Assembly (NCBI GenBank): GCA_963728765.1
Contig: CAVSKX010000006.1
Location: forward strand, 62,001-126,000
Direction of reading: 5' to 3'
From: AC-32 sp963728765
Lineage (GTDB): Bacteria > Actinomycetota > Thermoleophilia > Gaiellales > Gaiellaceae
Length of the DNA: 64,000 nucleotides
Part shown: positions 8,390 to 17,099 of the stretch, piece by piece
Position numbering within the stretch: position 1 is the stretch's first letter
How the letters are laid out: each line of letters opens with the position of its first letter
Made by a program: the position numbers and the translations under genes
The notes under the pieces: model-generated
What the model saw: only the letters and a program-made list of their open reading frames with translations
Databases searched by the model: none
What the model was told of the DNA's origin: nothing

Positions 8390-8415
8390 GTGGTCAGAGA
8401 GCGATCGGGGGCATA

Positions 8416-8444
8416 AAGAAACCCGCCGTTTCCAGCGGGTTCTT
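8416..8444 (-). terminator. Stem-loop terminator downstream of tRNA-Val
   Basis: Perfect pairing of ACCCGC (8421-8426) with GCGGGT (8435-8440), extended by AAGAA/TTCTT with one bulge. On the minus strand the stem is followed by TTTCTTTAT, fitting a factor-independent terminator just after the tRNA. It may also end integrase transcription. Confidence 0.7.
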
Positions 8445-8447
8445 GGA

Positions 8448-8480
8448 TGGGCGGTACTGGGCTCGAACCAGTGACCCCCA
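8448..8480. other. Candidate attachment site (att) in the tRNA 3' half
   Basis: Integrases of this type usually cross over in the T-arm or anticodon part of the target tRNA and leave a direct repeat of the tRNA 3' end at the other boundary. I saw no second copy of this stretch elsewhere in the window, so the partner site should lie to the left of base 1. Extent is approximate. Confidence 0.4.
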
Positions 8481-8520
8481 GCTTGTCGAGCTGGTGCTCT
8501 CCCAACTGAGCTAACCGCCC
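8448..8520 (-). tRNA. tRNA-Val (anticodon GAC)
   Basis: The 73-nt minus-strand transcript folds as a complete cloverleaf: acceptor GGGCGGT/ACCGCCC, D-arm GCTC...GAGC, anticodon stem CCAGC/GCTGG, T-arm ACTGG-TTCGAGC-CCAGT, discriminator A. The anticodon loop reads TCGACAA, giving GAC; position 33 is C instead of the near-universal U. CCA is not encoded. Its 3' end faces the integrase, so the 3' half is the likely attachment core. Confidence 0.92.
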
Positions 8521-8593
8521 CGGGGTGCCTAGGGTAGCGCAACTCGCCCCGGGCCCCTGCGGCCGCAGGACGGCGGCCGCCGGGGTGGAACCT

Positions 8594-9184
8594 ATGCTGA
8601 TGGCGGTGAACGAGCGCTCCGTCGGTCCCTGGGCACGGAGGCCCGACGTGCGGATCGGGGCCGTGCTCGCGGTCGCCGTCGCGGCGGCGCTGGTGGTCTG
8701 GCTGGTGGTGATCCGCGACGACTCGAAAGGATCCTCCACGGGGTCCGCGCAGGTGACCGCGATCCCTCCGGTCGCCGCCACCCCGGACCGGCTACGCGAG
8801 CTCTCGGTCGAGGCCGGCAGGCCGATCTACTGGCTCGGGCCACGGGACGGGCGCACGTACGAGCTGACACGGACGCCGCAAGACCGGATCTTCGTGCGCT
8901 ACCTGCCGAAGGGCGTGGCCGCGGGCACGCGGGAGGCGAAGTACACGCTCGTCGGCACCTATCCCGTCGACGACGCGTACGGCGTCCTCAAGGAGCTCGC
9001 GAAGGCCGGGGGCGAGAGCTCGTTCACCGCTCCGAAGGACGGCTTCGCCGTCTACAGCACGGAGCACCCGACCAACATCTACCTCGCCTACCCGGGGTCG
9101 GACGTGCAGATCGAGGTCTACGCGTCGTCGGCTGAGCACGCGCGCGAGCTGATCACCTCGGGACAGGTCGTCCCGGTCAGCTAG
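8594..9184 (+). CDS. Membrane-anchored hypothetical protein
   Basis: 196 residues from ATG 8594 (ATG at 8600 is also possible). One membrane span (about residues 22-40, IGAVLAVAVAAALVVWLVV) follows a short basic cytoplasmic tail; the rest (~150 residues) should be outside. The outer part has YWLGPRDGRTYELTRTPQDRIFVRYLP and a C-terminal strand pattern IYLAYPGSDVQIEVY, as seen in small actinobacterial secreted proteins of unknown function. The next gene follows directly after its stop codon. Confidence 0.7.
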   Translation: MLMAVNERSVGPWARRPDVRIGAVLAVAVAAALVVWLVVIRDDSKGSSTGSAQVTAIPPVAATPDRLRELSVEAGRPIYWLGPRDGRTYELTRTPQDRIFVRYLPKGVAAGTREAKYTLVGTYPVDDAYGVLKELAKAGGESSFTAPKDGFAVYSTEHPTNIYLAYPGSDVQIEVYASSAEHARELITSGQVVPVS

Positions 9185-11473
9185 CTGACGGCACTGCTCG
9201 TCGCCTGGGTCGCGTTCCCGCTCCTGCTGGCGGGGCTCTCGCTCGGCTGCGGGGCCCTGCTCGAGCTGGCCTCGGGGTCGCGGCTCCCCCGACCGCTGCT
9301 GCTGCCGGCGGGGCTGACCGTCGTGATCCTCGCGGCGCAGTTCGCGACGCTGACGGACGCAACCGCGGAGCTCGCCGGGCCGCTCGTCGTCGCGCTCGCG
9401 CTCGCAGGGCTGCTGCTGTCGCGCTCGTGGCGGCGCCTCCCGCGGCCATGGGCGCCTGCTGCCGCCGTCGGCGTCTACGCGGTCTTCGCCGCGCCGGTGG
9501 TGCTCTCCGGGCGAGCGACCTTCGCGGGCTACATCAAGCTCGACGACACCGCCACCTACCTTGCGATGACCGACCGGGTGATGGAGCACGGACGCAGCCT
9601 CGCCGGGCTCGCGCCGTCGACGTACGAGGCGACGCTGGCGACGACGCTGGCGATCGGCTACCCGACGGGCAGCCTGATGCCGCTCGGGATCGGGCATCAG
9701 CTGCTCGCCTACGACAGCGCCTGGCTGTACCAGCCGTATCTCGCGTTCCTGGCGGCGATGCTCGCGCTCGCGCTGTACGCCGTGCTGGGGCGCGTGGTCG
9801 CCTCGGCACGGCTGCGCGCATTCGGCGCCTTCCTCGCGGCGCAGCCGGCGCTCCTGTACGGCTATGCCCTCTGGGGCGGGATCAAGGAAGTCGCGGGCGC
9901 GTTGCTGCTGGCGCTGATCGGCGCGCTGGTGCCGTGGACGCTCGAGCAGGAGCGCGGGCCGCGGGCCGCGCTGCCGCTGGCGGCGGCCTCGGCCGCCGTG
10001 GTCTGCGTGCTCAGCCTGCCGGGCGCGCTCTGGCTCGTGCCGCCGCTGCTCGTCGCCGCTCTTGTCGTGCTGCGACGGCCTTCGCGCGGACTGCTGCTGA
10101 AGGCCGCGGTCTTTGTCGCCGCCCTCGCCGTGCTCGCCGTGCCCGCGTTCGTCGCATCGGTCGACTGGCTGGGGCGGATCGGCGACTTCGGCAAGGAGTC
10201 GAACCTCGGCAACCTGATCGGGCCGCTCAGCGGCTGGCAGCTCTTCGGGATCTGGCCGATCGGCGACTTCCGGGTCCGGCCGGGTGACCTGACTCCGGTC
10301 TACGTGCTCGTCGCGGTCGTGCTCGGCGCAGGTGTCGTCGGTCTCTGGTGGGCCTGGCGGCGCGGGGCCTGGGCGCTGCCGGTGTACGTCGCCACCGCGG
10401 TGATCGGGTGCCTCGTCTACCTCGGCGTCAGCTCGCCGTGGGTCGGCGGGAAGACGCTTGCGATGGCCTCGCCGGCGGTGCTCGCGGCGGCGGTCGCCGG
10501 CTGCGGCGCGCTGCTCGCGAGCGGACGGTTGGTCGAGACGTCGCTCGTCGTGCTCGCCCTCGCTGTGGGCGTGATCTGGTCGAACGTCGACCAGTACCAC
10601 GACGTCTGGCTCGCTCCGCGCGGGCAGCTGCACGAGCTCGAGACGATCGGCCGCGACTTCGCCGGCGACGGCCCGGCGCTGATGACCACATACGAGCCCT
10701 ACGGCGCGCGCCACTTCCTGCGGCGCCTCGACCCCGAGGGCGCGTCGGAGCTGCGACGACGCTTCGTCTACCTCGCGGACGGGGCGATGCTCGACAAGGG
10801 CGAGTCGGCCGACATCGACCGCATCCGGCTCGACCAGGTGCTCGTCTACCGCACGCTCGTGCTGCGCCGCGGGCCTGCGGCGAGCCGACCGCCGTCGCCG
10901 TACCGCCTGGTCTGGAGCGGCCGCTACTACGAGGTCTGGCAGCGGCCCGAACGGCCGACGGAGACGGTCGAGCGCCGCCTCCCACTCGGCGACGCAGACC
11001 GGGCTGCGGCAGTGGCGCCCTGCTCCCAGATCGAGGAGTTACCGGGTAGGACGCTCGCTTACGCGACGCGGCCGGAGGCGATCTCGCTGGGCGCGCCGCC
11101 ACCTGACGGCACCGTCAGCGTGCGTGCCACCGTGCCGGTCGACGGCGTCTACACGGCCTGGATCGCAGGCGACTGGTTCGGCGACGCCTCGGTCGCGATC
11201 GACGGCCGCACGATCGGCTCACGACGTGCGGAGCTGAACTGGCCCGGCCTGTACACCGACCTCGGCTCGACTCCGCTCGCGGCCGGGCAACACGACGTCG
11301 AGATCCGCTACAGGCCGGGCGGCTGGCGCCCGGGCAGCGGCGGCACGCCGTTCTCCTTCGGGCCGGTTGCCCTCAGCCTGGTCAGCCCGCGTGACCCCGT
11401 CTCACGGGTGCCTGCTTCGCGCGCGCGGACACTGTGCGGCCGCAGGCTCGACTGGGTCGAGTCACTGCGCTAG
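9185..11473 (+). CDS. Large polytopic membrane protein with C-terminal beta domain, apparent CTG start
   Basis: 762 residues if translation begins at the CTG directly after the upstream TAG (TAGCTG at 9182-9187). The first ATG/GTG/TTG in frame is GTG 9323, but that would remove an intact hydrophobic helix (LLVAWVAFPLLLAGLSLGC), so the upstream start is preferred. About 11-13 membrane spans cover residues 1-480, with a large outside loop containing YIKLDDTATYLAMTDRVMEHG, a GT-C-like D-D-T placement near a first loop. The C-terminal ~200 residues are soluble and strand-rich (VDGVYTAWIAGDWFGDASVAIDG). It resembles actinobacterial GT-C-like glycosyltransferases, but function is not established. 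Confidence 0.7.
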   Translation: MTALLVAWVAFPLLLAGLSLGCGALLELASGSRLPRPLLLPAGLTVVILAAQFATLTDATAELAGPLVVALALAGLLLSRSWRRLPRPWAPAAAVGVYAVFAAPVVLSGRATFAGYIKLDDTATYLAMTDRVMEHGRSLAGLAPSTYEATLATTLAIGYPTGSLMPLGIGHQLLAYDSAWLYQPYLAFLAAMLALALYAVLGRVVASARLRAFGAFLAAQPALLYGYALWGGIKEVAGALLLALIGALVPWTLEQERGPRAALPLAAASAAVVCVLSLPGALWLVPPLLVAALVVLRRPSRGLLLKAAVFVAALAVLAVPAFVASVDWLGRIGDFGKESNLGNLIGPLSGWQLFGIWPIGDFRVRPGDLTPVYVLVAVVLGAGVVGLWWAWRRGAWALPVYVATAVIGCLVYLGVSSPWVGGKTLAMASPAVLAAAVAGCGALLASGRLVETSLVVLALAVGVIWSNVDQYHDVWLAPRGQLHELETIGRDFAGDGPALMTTYEPYGARHFLRRLDPEGASELRRRFVYLADGAMLDKGESADIDRIRLDQVLVYRTLVLRRGPAASRPPSPYRLVWSGRYYEVWQRPERPTETVERRLPLGDADRAAAVAPCSQIEELPGRTLAYATRPEAISLGAPPPDGTVSVRATVPVDGVYTAWIAGDWFGDASVAIDGRTIGSRRAELNWPGLYTDLGSTPLAAGQHDVEIRYRPGGWRPGSGGTPFSFGPVALSLVSPRDPVSRVPASRARTLCGRRLDWVESLR

Positions 11474-12673
11474 CTAGAAGAGCTCCGGGCACCAGGGCAG
11501 GCGCTCGGTGCGGAAGAGCTCGTCCGCCCGCGCGACCGCGCCGGGCTTGAGCTCCTCCAGCCGCTCGCCCCAGCGCAGCTGCTCGAACGTGAAGCCGCCG
11601 AGGTAGACCGAGCCGAGCGCGGAGACGTCGAGCTGCAGGTCGGCGGGCGCGGTCGTGCGCTCGGCGCTGCCGTTCGCGACCCGCCAGCGCGCCTGGTTCC
11701 ACGGACAGAGCTCGTCGCGCACGTCGAGCACCACGTCGCCCTCGCCCAGGGTCCGGGCCGAGAGCGCCGCGCCGACGTCGACGAGCCGCACCCACAACGC
11801 CTCGAGCACGGTGAACCCCATCCGCCGCGGCTCGCGGATCCAGTGGAACAGCGGGTGGTCGAGCGGGAGCCAGTAGGCATTGATCCGCGCCACCCAGTCG
11901 ATCGCCAGCAGGTAGCGCCAGATCGCGGACAGCGCGCGGGGCGAGGTGCCGACGGCCTCCGCGACCTCGACGACGCTCTCGGTGACCATGTGGCTCATCC
12001 CGAAGTCGATCCGGTAGAGCGCGTACGCCTCGGGCACACCATCGAGCTCGATCACGACGTTCATCCGCTTGCCTCGGCCGGGCCGCTGGCTCAGCCGCCG
12101 TACCTCCCACCAGTCGCGGCTGCGCGTGAACATCCCGACCGTCTCGGCCTGGACGCGGTCGTAGATCCCGGGCACGACCTCGAACAGCTCGTCGTCCGTG
12201 TCGAGCAGACGCGCCGTTCCGAGCGGCTCGTCCTCCCACGGGCGCGCGTGCTCCTTCGGCACCTCGATGTCGCCGGCGAGCGAGGCGAGGCCGTAGCCGA
12301 AGCGGGCGTAGATGCCGCCCTCGGCGGCGAACAGGGTGGCGATGGGCTCCCCGCGCTCGTGGGCGTCTGCCAGTTGCTTTCGCATCAGCGCCGTCAGCGC
12401 GCCCCGGCGTCGATGCGTCGGCAGGACGCCAACCGCCATCACGCCGGCCGTCGGCACCTGGGCGCCGCCCGGAATCGTCGAGTCGAAGAGGTACGCGCCC
12501 GCGCCGCCGACGATCTCGTCGCCCTCCACGGCGGCGAGCACCCGCTCCGGCGGAAGGATCCGCCCGAGCTTCTCGACCTCCTCGGCCTCCGGCCGGCCGC
12601 CGAAGTAGTGCCAGATCGGGGCGAGCGCCTTCCCGACCTCGGCGGCCTCGACGGCCCGTACTTCGATGGGCAC
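11474..12673 (-). CDS. Eis-like GNAT acetyltransferase
   Basis: 399 residues from GTG 12673, whose first two bases follow the pcrA stop in a TAGTG overlap. The N-terminal GNAT domain has VMAVGVLPTHRRRGALTALM (about 75-94), a typical acetyl-CoA loop; a second GNAT-like domain follows; the C-terminal ~100 residues look like the SCP2-type domain (LGSVYLGGFTFEQL). The protein ends in a free carboxylate Phe (CPELF), as Eis proteins do, which act with that terminus in the active site. Eis enzymes acetylate amines such as aminoglycosides or protein lysines; substrate here is unknown. Confidence 0.85.
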   Translation of the reverse strand: MPIEVRAVEAAEVGKALAPIWHYFGGRPEAEEVEKLGRILPPERVLAAVEGDEIVGGAGAYLFDSTIPGGAQVPTAGVMAVGVLPTHRRRGALTALMRKQLADAHERGEPIATLFAAEGGIYARFGYGLASLAGDIEVPKEHARPWEDEPLGTARLLDTDDELFEVVPGIYDRVQAETVGMFTRSRDWWEVRRLSQRPGRGKRMNVVIELDGVPEAYALYRIDFGMSHMVTESVVEVAEAVGTSPRALSAIWRYLLAIDWVARINAYWLPLDHPLFHWIREPRRMGFTVLEALWVRLVDVGAALSARTLGEGDVVLDVRDELCPWNQARWRVANGSAERTTAPADLQLDVSALGSVYLGGFTFEQLRWGERLEELKPGAVARADELFRTERLPWCPELF

Positions 12674-15600
12674 TAAGAGATCCGCTCCAGCGGCGCATAG
12701 TCGAGCATCAGCCGCCGCTCGCTGCCGTCGCTCGCGAAGCGAACGGTGACGAGGCCGCCGCGCTCGATCGCGGTCACGACGCCCTCCCCGAGCGTCTCGT
12801 GCCGGACCGAGTCGCCGGTCGAGAGCGATACGTGGCCCTCCCTCGGCGCGATCCCCGTCGGCGAGCCGTAGCCCGACCACGAGGCCGGCTGCAGCCGGTG
12901 CCGCTCGACCTTGTCGTCCGGAAGCTCGTCGAGGAAGCGTGAGGGCAGGTTGTACGAGCGGCTGCCATAGAGCGACCGCGCGCTCGCATGCGTGAGCACG
13001 AGCCGCTCCTTCGCGCGGGTCATGCCGACGTATGCGAGCCGCCGCTCCTCCTCGAGGCCCTGCTCCTCGATCGAGCGGGCGTGCGGGAAGATCCCCTCCT
13101 CCATCCCGATCATGAAGACGGCGCGAAACTCGAGCCCCTTCGCGTTGTGCAGCGTCATCAGCGTGACGAGGCTCTGCTCGCCGCGGATCGCGTCCTGGTC
13201 GGAGTAGAGCGAGATCTCCTGCAGGAACCCGGACAGCGACGGTTCCTGTGCCGTGTGCTGGTACTCCTGCGCGACGCCGACGAGCTCCTGCAGGTTCTCG
13301 ATCCTTCCCTGGGCTTCGATCGTCCGCTCGGCGCGCAGCGACTCGAGGTAACCGCTTTGCTCGAGGGCCCGCTCGATCACCTCCGGGACCTCCATGTCGA
13401 GCGCGCCGGCCATGAGCGACTGCAGCAGCCCGAGGAACTGCTGGACCGCGCGCAGCGGTGCGCCTGAGATGCCCGCGTCCTCGGCCTGCGGGAGGGCCTC
13501 CCAGAGCGAGATCCCGAAGGCGTCGGCGTGCGTCTGCAGCCGCGCGAGGCTGGCATCGCCGATCCCGCGCCTCGGCCTGTTGGCGATCCGCTGCAGCGAG
13601 ACGGCGTCGTACGGGTTGTCGATCGCCTGCAGGTAGGCGATCACGTCCTTCACCTCGGCGCGCTCGTAGAAGCGCGGGCCGCCGATCACCTGGTACGCGA
13701 CGCCCTGGCGGACGAGCACGTCCTCCAGCACCCGCGATTGCGCGTTCGTCCGGTAGACGACCGCGATCTCGCTGCCGCTGTAGTCCTCCTCGACGAGCAG
13801 CGCGATCTCGGCTGCGACGAACCGCGCCTCCGCGTGCTCGTCCTCGACCTCGAGCACGCGCACCGGCTCGCCCTCGCCGAGGTCGGACCAGAGGTTCTTC
13901 GGCTTCCGCTCGCGGTTGTGCTCGATCAGGGAGTTGGCCGAGCCGAGGATCGAGTTCGTCGAGCGGTAGTTCTGCTCGAGCGCGATCGTGCGCGTCTCGC
14001 CGAAGTCGCGCTCGAACTCGAGGATGTTCCGGATGTCGGCTCCCCGAAAGGCATAGATGGAGTTGTGCGTGACGAGACCGTTCGCGACGAAGTTGTGGGT
14101 CCTGTCGACGTCGAGGTCGTAGACCGCTTCTTCGAGCACGACCGGCTCGACCTTCACGACGACGTCGAACACCCCCTTCTCGTCGACCATCACCATTCCG
14201 GGCCGTACCGACGACGCAGGCATGAACGGGAGAGCATTCCGGTCCTTTGCCGTTCCCTCTTGCGCGGCAAGGCGTGCGGTGAACCGCACCGACACGTCCA
14301 GCGTCTCCTCGATGTCTTCGACGCGTTCGACGAGCCGGGCGAAGCTGCTGTTGGCCGTCTCGACCCGCCAGCCGTCAGAGCCCTGGTAAGCAGGCCTCAC
14401 CGAGAAACCCGCTGCACGCAGCGCTTTCCCGCCTTCCTCGTCGTAGCCGAAGAGCGAGAGTCGGTGCAGCGGTCCTGTGCTGCGCGAGTCGCCGCAGAGA
14501 CAGACGGTCAGACGCCGCCTCATCCTCTTGCCTGTCGTGGTCGTCGCGGTGCTGAAGTGAGGATGATCGAAGCTCAGGCCCTGTTCTCTCAGGAGCCTGC
14601 GGCCGCCGCTCCCCGTATCGACCTCTCGAAAGATCCCGTCAATAAGGCTCTGGCTTGCGACGAGGCTCTTGCCTTCGCTGCCGCGGTACGTTCGTGCGAC
14701 GAACGGGATCGTGGGCAAGCGATAGCGGAGGGAGAGAAGCGTTTCCGCTGCTCGCGCCTCGGCTTCGCTTTCATGCACCGATATCACCCAGCAAGCGTCG
14801 GCGTGCTCGCCGTTGAGACGGATCGCGGGACCCGGAAGTGGGCGGTCGCGGGCGTCCGTATATGTCGTCGAGGTGCCGATCCTGAAGCCGCAGCCCGCCT
14901 TCCACATCAGATAGGTCATGAAGAGCTGCGGCGTGGCCCCGGTCTTGAACCCGGCGAAGTGCGTGTGCTCCGGCGTCGACACGATCCGTCGACCGGCCGC
15001 CGTTGTGATCGCGATCCCACTTCGCCTCGAGCCGCGGTGCACGCGTGTCACGGGCGAGGCGGCGAAGCGCCCGCTGCCGTGGCATGAGAGCACCTCGTCG
15101 GCGACACGCACCTGCTCGATCGGCTTCGTCGAGCCATCGGCCATCGTCACGAGCGTTCCGGCGACGAGGCACTGGTCGGGGTCGCCGACGGCACAGACGT
15201 TGCGGTGCTTCTCGGCCAGCAGCTGGAGCAGGCGGTACTGCGCGTGGTTCGTGTCCTGGTACTCGTCGACGAGGACGTAGCGGAACGCCTTCTGCCAGCG
15301 CTCCCGGGCCTCGGGGAACCGTTCCAGCACCTGCACGGTCAGCATCAGCAGGTCGTCGAAGTCGACGGCGTTGGAGGCGAACATGCGCCGCTGGTAGAGG
15401 TCGTACACCTCCGCGACGGTCTGGTCGTAGAACGACGCCACGCGCTCGGCGTACTCGGCGGGTGTGACGAGCTGGTTCTTCGCAGCCGAGATCTGGGCGT
15501 GGATGCCGCGCGGAACGAAGCGCTTCGGGTCGCGCTCGAGCTCTTCGAGGCAGGCCTTCGTCAGCCGCACCTGGTCGGCGGAGTCGTAGATCGTGAAGTT

Positions 15601-15972
15601 CGAGCGGTAGCCGAGGCGGGGAGCCTCACGGCGCAGGATCCGGCCGCAGGCGGCGTGGAAGGTGAGGATCCAGATCGCGTTCGCGACCGGGCCGAGCAGG
15701 CCCTCGAGCCGCTCGCGCATCTCCCCTGCGGCCTTGTTCGTGAACGTGATCGCGAGGATCTCGTTCGGCTTCACGCCGCAGGCGTTGATCAGGTGCGCGA
15801 CGCGGTAGGTGAGCACGCGCGTCTTCCCGGAGCCCGCCCCGGCGACGACGAGAAGCGGCCCTTCGGTGGCGAGGACCGCTTCTCGTTGCGCCGGATTGAG
15901 GTCGGCGAGGTACTGCTCGGGTGACGCGACTCCCGAGTGCGGCTGCACGATATGTACGGATCGACCGGTCAT
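12673..15972 (-). CDS. pcrA: PcrA/UvrD-type SF1A DNA helicase precursor interrupted by an intein
   Basis: 1099 residues from ATG 15972 (an upstream start at 16023 would add 17 residues of poor character). Q-motif LNPAQREAV and Walker A GAGSGKT lie near residues 25-50; DEYQD near 236-240; motif III GDPDQ/SIYAFRGAD is split by a 370-residue intein after Q267. Later motifs (EQNYRS, TLMTLHNAKGLEF, RRLAYVGMTRAKE) are intact, and the C-terminus has a Tudor-like fold (VRHETLGEGVVTAIERGGLVTVRFASDG) as in PcrA. The spliced helicase would be about 729 residues, normal for PcrA. It unwinds DNA in repair and replication restart. The eis-like gene follows in a 1-base overlap. Confidence 0.95.
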   Translation of the reverse strand: MTGRSVHIVQPHSGVASPEQYLADLNPAQREAVLATEGPLLVVAGAGSGKTRVLTYRVAHLINACGVKPNEILAITFTNKAAGEMRERLEGLLGPVANAIWILTFHAACGRILRREAPRLGYRSNFTIYDSADQVRLTKACLEELERDPKRFVPRGIHAQISAAKNQLVTPAEYAERVASFYDQTVAEVYDLYQRRMFASNAVDFDDLLMLTVQVLERFPEARERWQKAFRYVLVDEYQDTNHAQYRLLQLLAEKHRNVCAVGDPDQCLVAGTLVTMADGSTKPIEQVRVADEVLSCHGSGRFAASPVTRVHRGSRRSGIAITTAAGRRIVSTPEHTHFAGFKTGATPQLFMTYLMWKAGCGFRIGTSTTYTDARDRPLPGPAIRLNGEHADACWVISVHESEAEARAAETLLSLRYRLPTIPFVARTYRGSEGKSLVASQSLIDGIFREVDTGSGGRRLLREQGLSFDHPHFSTATTTTGKRMRRRLTVCLCGDSRSTGPLHRLSLFGYDEEGGKALRAAGFSVRPAYQGSDGWRVETANSSFARLVERVEDIEETLDVSVRFTARLAAQEGTAKDRNALPFMPASSVRPGMVMVDEKGVFDVVVKVEPVVLEEAVYDLDVDRTHNFVANGLVTHNSIYAFRGADIRNILEFERDFGETRTIALEQNYRSTNSILGSANSLIEHNRERKPKNLWSDLGEGEPVRVLEVEDEHAEARFVAAEIALLVEEDYSGSEIAVVYRTNAQSRVLEDVLVRQGVAYQVIGGPRFYERAEVKDVIAYLQAIDNPYDAVSLQRIANRPRRGIGDASLARLQTHADAFGISLWEALPQAEDAGISGAPLRAVQQFLGLLQSLMAGALDMEVPEVIERALEQSGYLESLRAERTIEAQGRIENLQELVGVAQEYQHTAQEPSLSGFLQEISLYSDQDAIRGEQSLVTLMTLHNAKGLEFRAVFMIGMEEGIFPHARSIEEQGLEEERRLAYVGMTRAKERLVLTHASARSLYGSRSYNLPSRFLDELPDDKVERHRLQPASWSGYGSPTGIAPREGHVSLSTGDSVRHETLGEGVVTAIERGGLVTVRFASDGSERRLMLDYAPLERIS
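14062..15171 (-). other. Intein in the PcrA helicase (370 aa)
   Basis: It begins with Cys (CLVAGTLVTMADGS) at 15171 and ends VTHN at 14062, followed by Ser as +1 residue. Block B TPEHTHF (TxxH) is at intein residues 66-72 and block F VYDLDVDRTHNFVANGLVTHN closes it, with penultimate His and terminal Asn intact, so splicing should work. The central ~150 residues (about intein 120-275) include RLPTIPFVAR, SLIDGIFREVD and CLCGDSRSTGPLHRLSLFG. I see no clear LAGLIDADG or GIY-YIG motif, so the nuclease type or loss is open. Insertion is in helicase motif III, where function depends on removal. Confidence 0.93.
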
Positions 15973-15979
15973 TTCAGAC

Positions 15980-16031
15980 GGCTGCACGAGCAAAGCTCGT
16001 GCAGCCTGATCACGGCACCGCACGCGGTGCC
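15980..16031. repeat. Pair of perfect hairpins upstream of pcrA
   Basis: GGCTGCACGAGC (15980-15991) pairs with GCTCGTGCAGCC (15995-16006) around an AAA loop. Seven bases later GGCACCGC (16014-16021) pairs with GCGGTGCC (16024-16031) around AC. The same two-hairpin layout recurs in the 30.6-31.0 kb array, so it looks like a dispersed palindromic element rather than a pcrA-specific signal. It lies in or at the pcrA leader. Confidence 0.7.
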
Positions 16032-16053
16032 TCCGGCCGATGCTAGCCGCTCC

Positions 16054-17019
16054 CTAGGTCCGCGCAGGCTCCCCGATCCGCGGCGCCCTGGATGCGGTCG
16101 AGCGCGCGTAGACCTCCGGGAACGCCTCCCGCCAGCTCGGGTAGTGGAGCGTCCAACCGAGCTCGCGCTTGGCCTTCGCGTTTGAGGCGCCTCCCGCCTC
16201 GGTGGCCATCACAACCACCGCCTTGCCTGCGAGCAGCCGTGCCAGCCAGGTCGGGGCGTGCCGGGGCGGCTTCGCACCGAGCGCCTGGGCGAGCACGGGC
16301 AGCCACTCCCGCACCGGCGCCGGCTCGTCGTCGACGATGTTGTAGATCGCCGGCCCCTCGTGTTCGAGTGCGAGCACGGTTGCCGCGGCGGCGTCGTCCA
16401 GGTGGATCCAGGACCAGATGCCGCCGCCGTCACCGACGATCGGGAACTGCCGCTTGCGCACCGGCTCGACCGAGCCGTCGTTGGCGGCGCCGTAGAAGAC
16501 GCCGTAGCGCAAGGCGATCCCGCCGAACTCCGTGACGGCTCGCTCGAGATGGTCAAGCGCGGCGAAGCTCTGTTCCATGTTGGCCGGTGGGGTTGCAAGC
16601 GGGTCGTCCTCGGTCTTGACCGGCCCGCCCTGGCGCGCGTAGCGGCCGTAGACGGCGACGCTCTGCGCAACGAACCGGCGCACTCCGGCCTCTCGCGCGG
16701 CTGCCAGCAACGCATCGGTGCCAATCGTTCGCAGCTCGTTGGTTTTCGCGCCCGTCTTGTCGAAGTTGCGGCTGAACTTCACGTTTGCCAGTGCGGTTGC
16801 TTCGTGCACGATCGCGTCCGGCTCGTTCTCGAACACGGCCTCGCCTACCGCATCCGCATCGAGCAAGTCGAGCATCACGGGCTTCGCGCCGAGCGCGCGC
16901 AGCAGCTCGGCGCTCGCCGGCGAGCCGTGGGCACCGATCACCTCGTGGCCGGCATCGATCAGTTGAGGAACGAGCCGGCTCCCGATGGCGCCGCTCGCTC
17001 CTGTGACGAAAACTCGCAT
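16054..17019 (-). CDS. NAD-dependent epimerase/dehydratase (extended SDR)
   Basis: 321 residues from ATG 17019, preceded by AAAGGAGGAAGGTG. The N-terminus MRVFVTGASGAIGSRL is the Rossmann GxxGxxG motif; SVAVYGRYARQGG contains the catalytic Tyr region, though the usual YxxxK spacing is not obvious; the C-terminus has a substrate-binding part with WSWIHLDDAA and NIVDDEP. Extended SDRs act on nucleotide sugars or similar alcohols. It is divergent from an ECF41-type sigma factor, whose family is known to neighbour carboxymuconolactone decarboxylase, oxidoreductase or epimerase (COE) genes, so it is a likely regulon member. Confidence 0.87.
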   Translation of the reverse strand: MRVFVTGASGAIGSRLVPQLIDAGHEVIGAHGSPASAELLRALGAKPVMLDLLDADAVGEAVFENEPDAIVHEATALANVKFSRNFDKTGAKTNELRTIGTDALLAAAREAGVRRFVAQSVAVYGRYARQGGPVKTEDDPLATPPANMEQSFAALDHLERAVTEFGGIALRYGVFYGAANDGSVEPVRKRQFPIVGDGGGIWSWIHLDDAAAATVLALEHEGPAIYNIVDDEPAPVREWLPVLAQALGAKPPRHAPTWLARLLAGKAVVVMATEAGGASNAKAKRELGWTLHYPSWREAFPEVYARSTASRAPRIGEPART

Positions 17020-17099
17020 CACCTTCCTCCTTTCGGTCACATCCGCGTGATGTCGCGTGTCTATTGGGTATGACCCCCCGCAACGGAGGAACGTGACCG
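17020..17099. promoter_or_regulatory. Divergent promoter region of ECF41 sigma and epimerase
   Basis: GGTCACA at 17035-17041 resembles the TGTCACA -35 element reported for ECF41 sigma factors, followed after 14 bases by CGTG at 17056-17059, close to the CGTC -10 type. This would allow autoregulation. GGAGGA at 17085-17090 is the sigma gene's ribosome-binding site. The promoter reading is tentative. Confidence 0.35.

Noticed and set aside
16024..16053. Longer pcrA start at 16023
   Set aside because: It would read through the second hairpin and add 17 residues with no similarity to helicase N-termini; ATG 15972 suffices.
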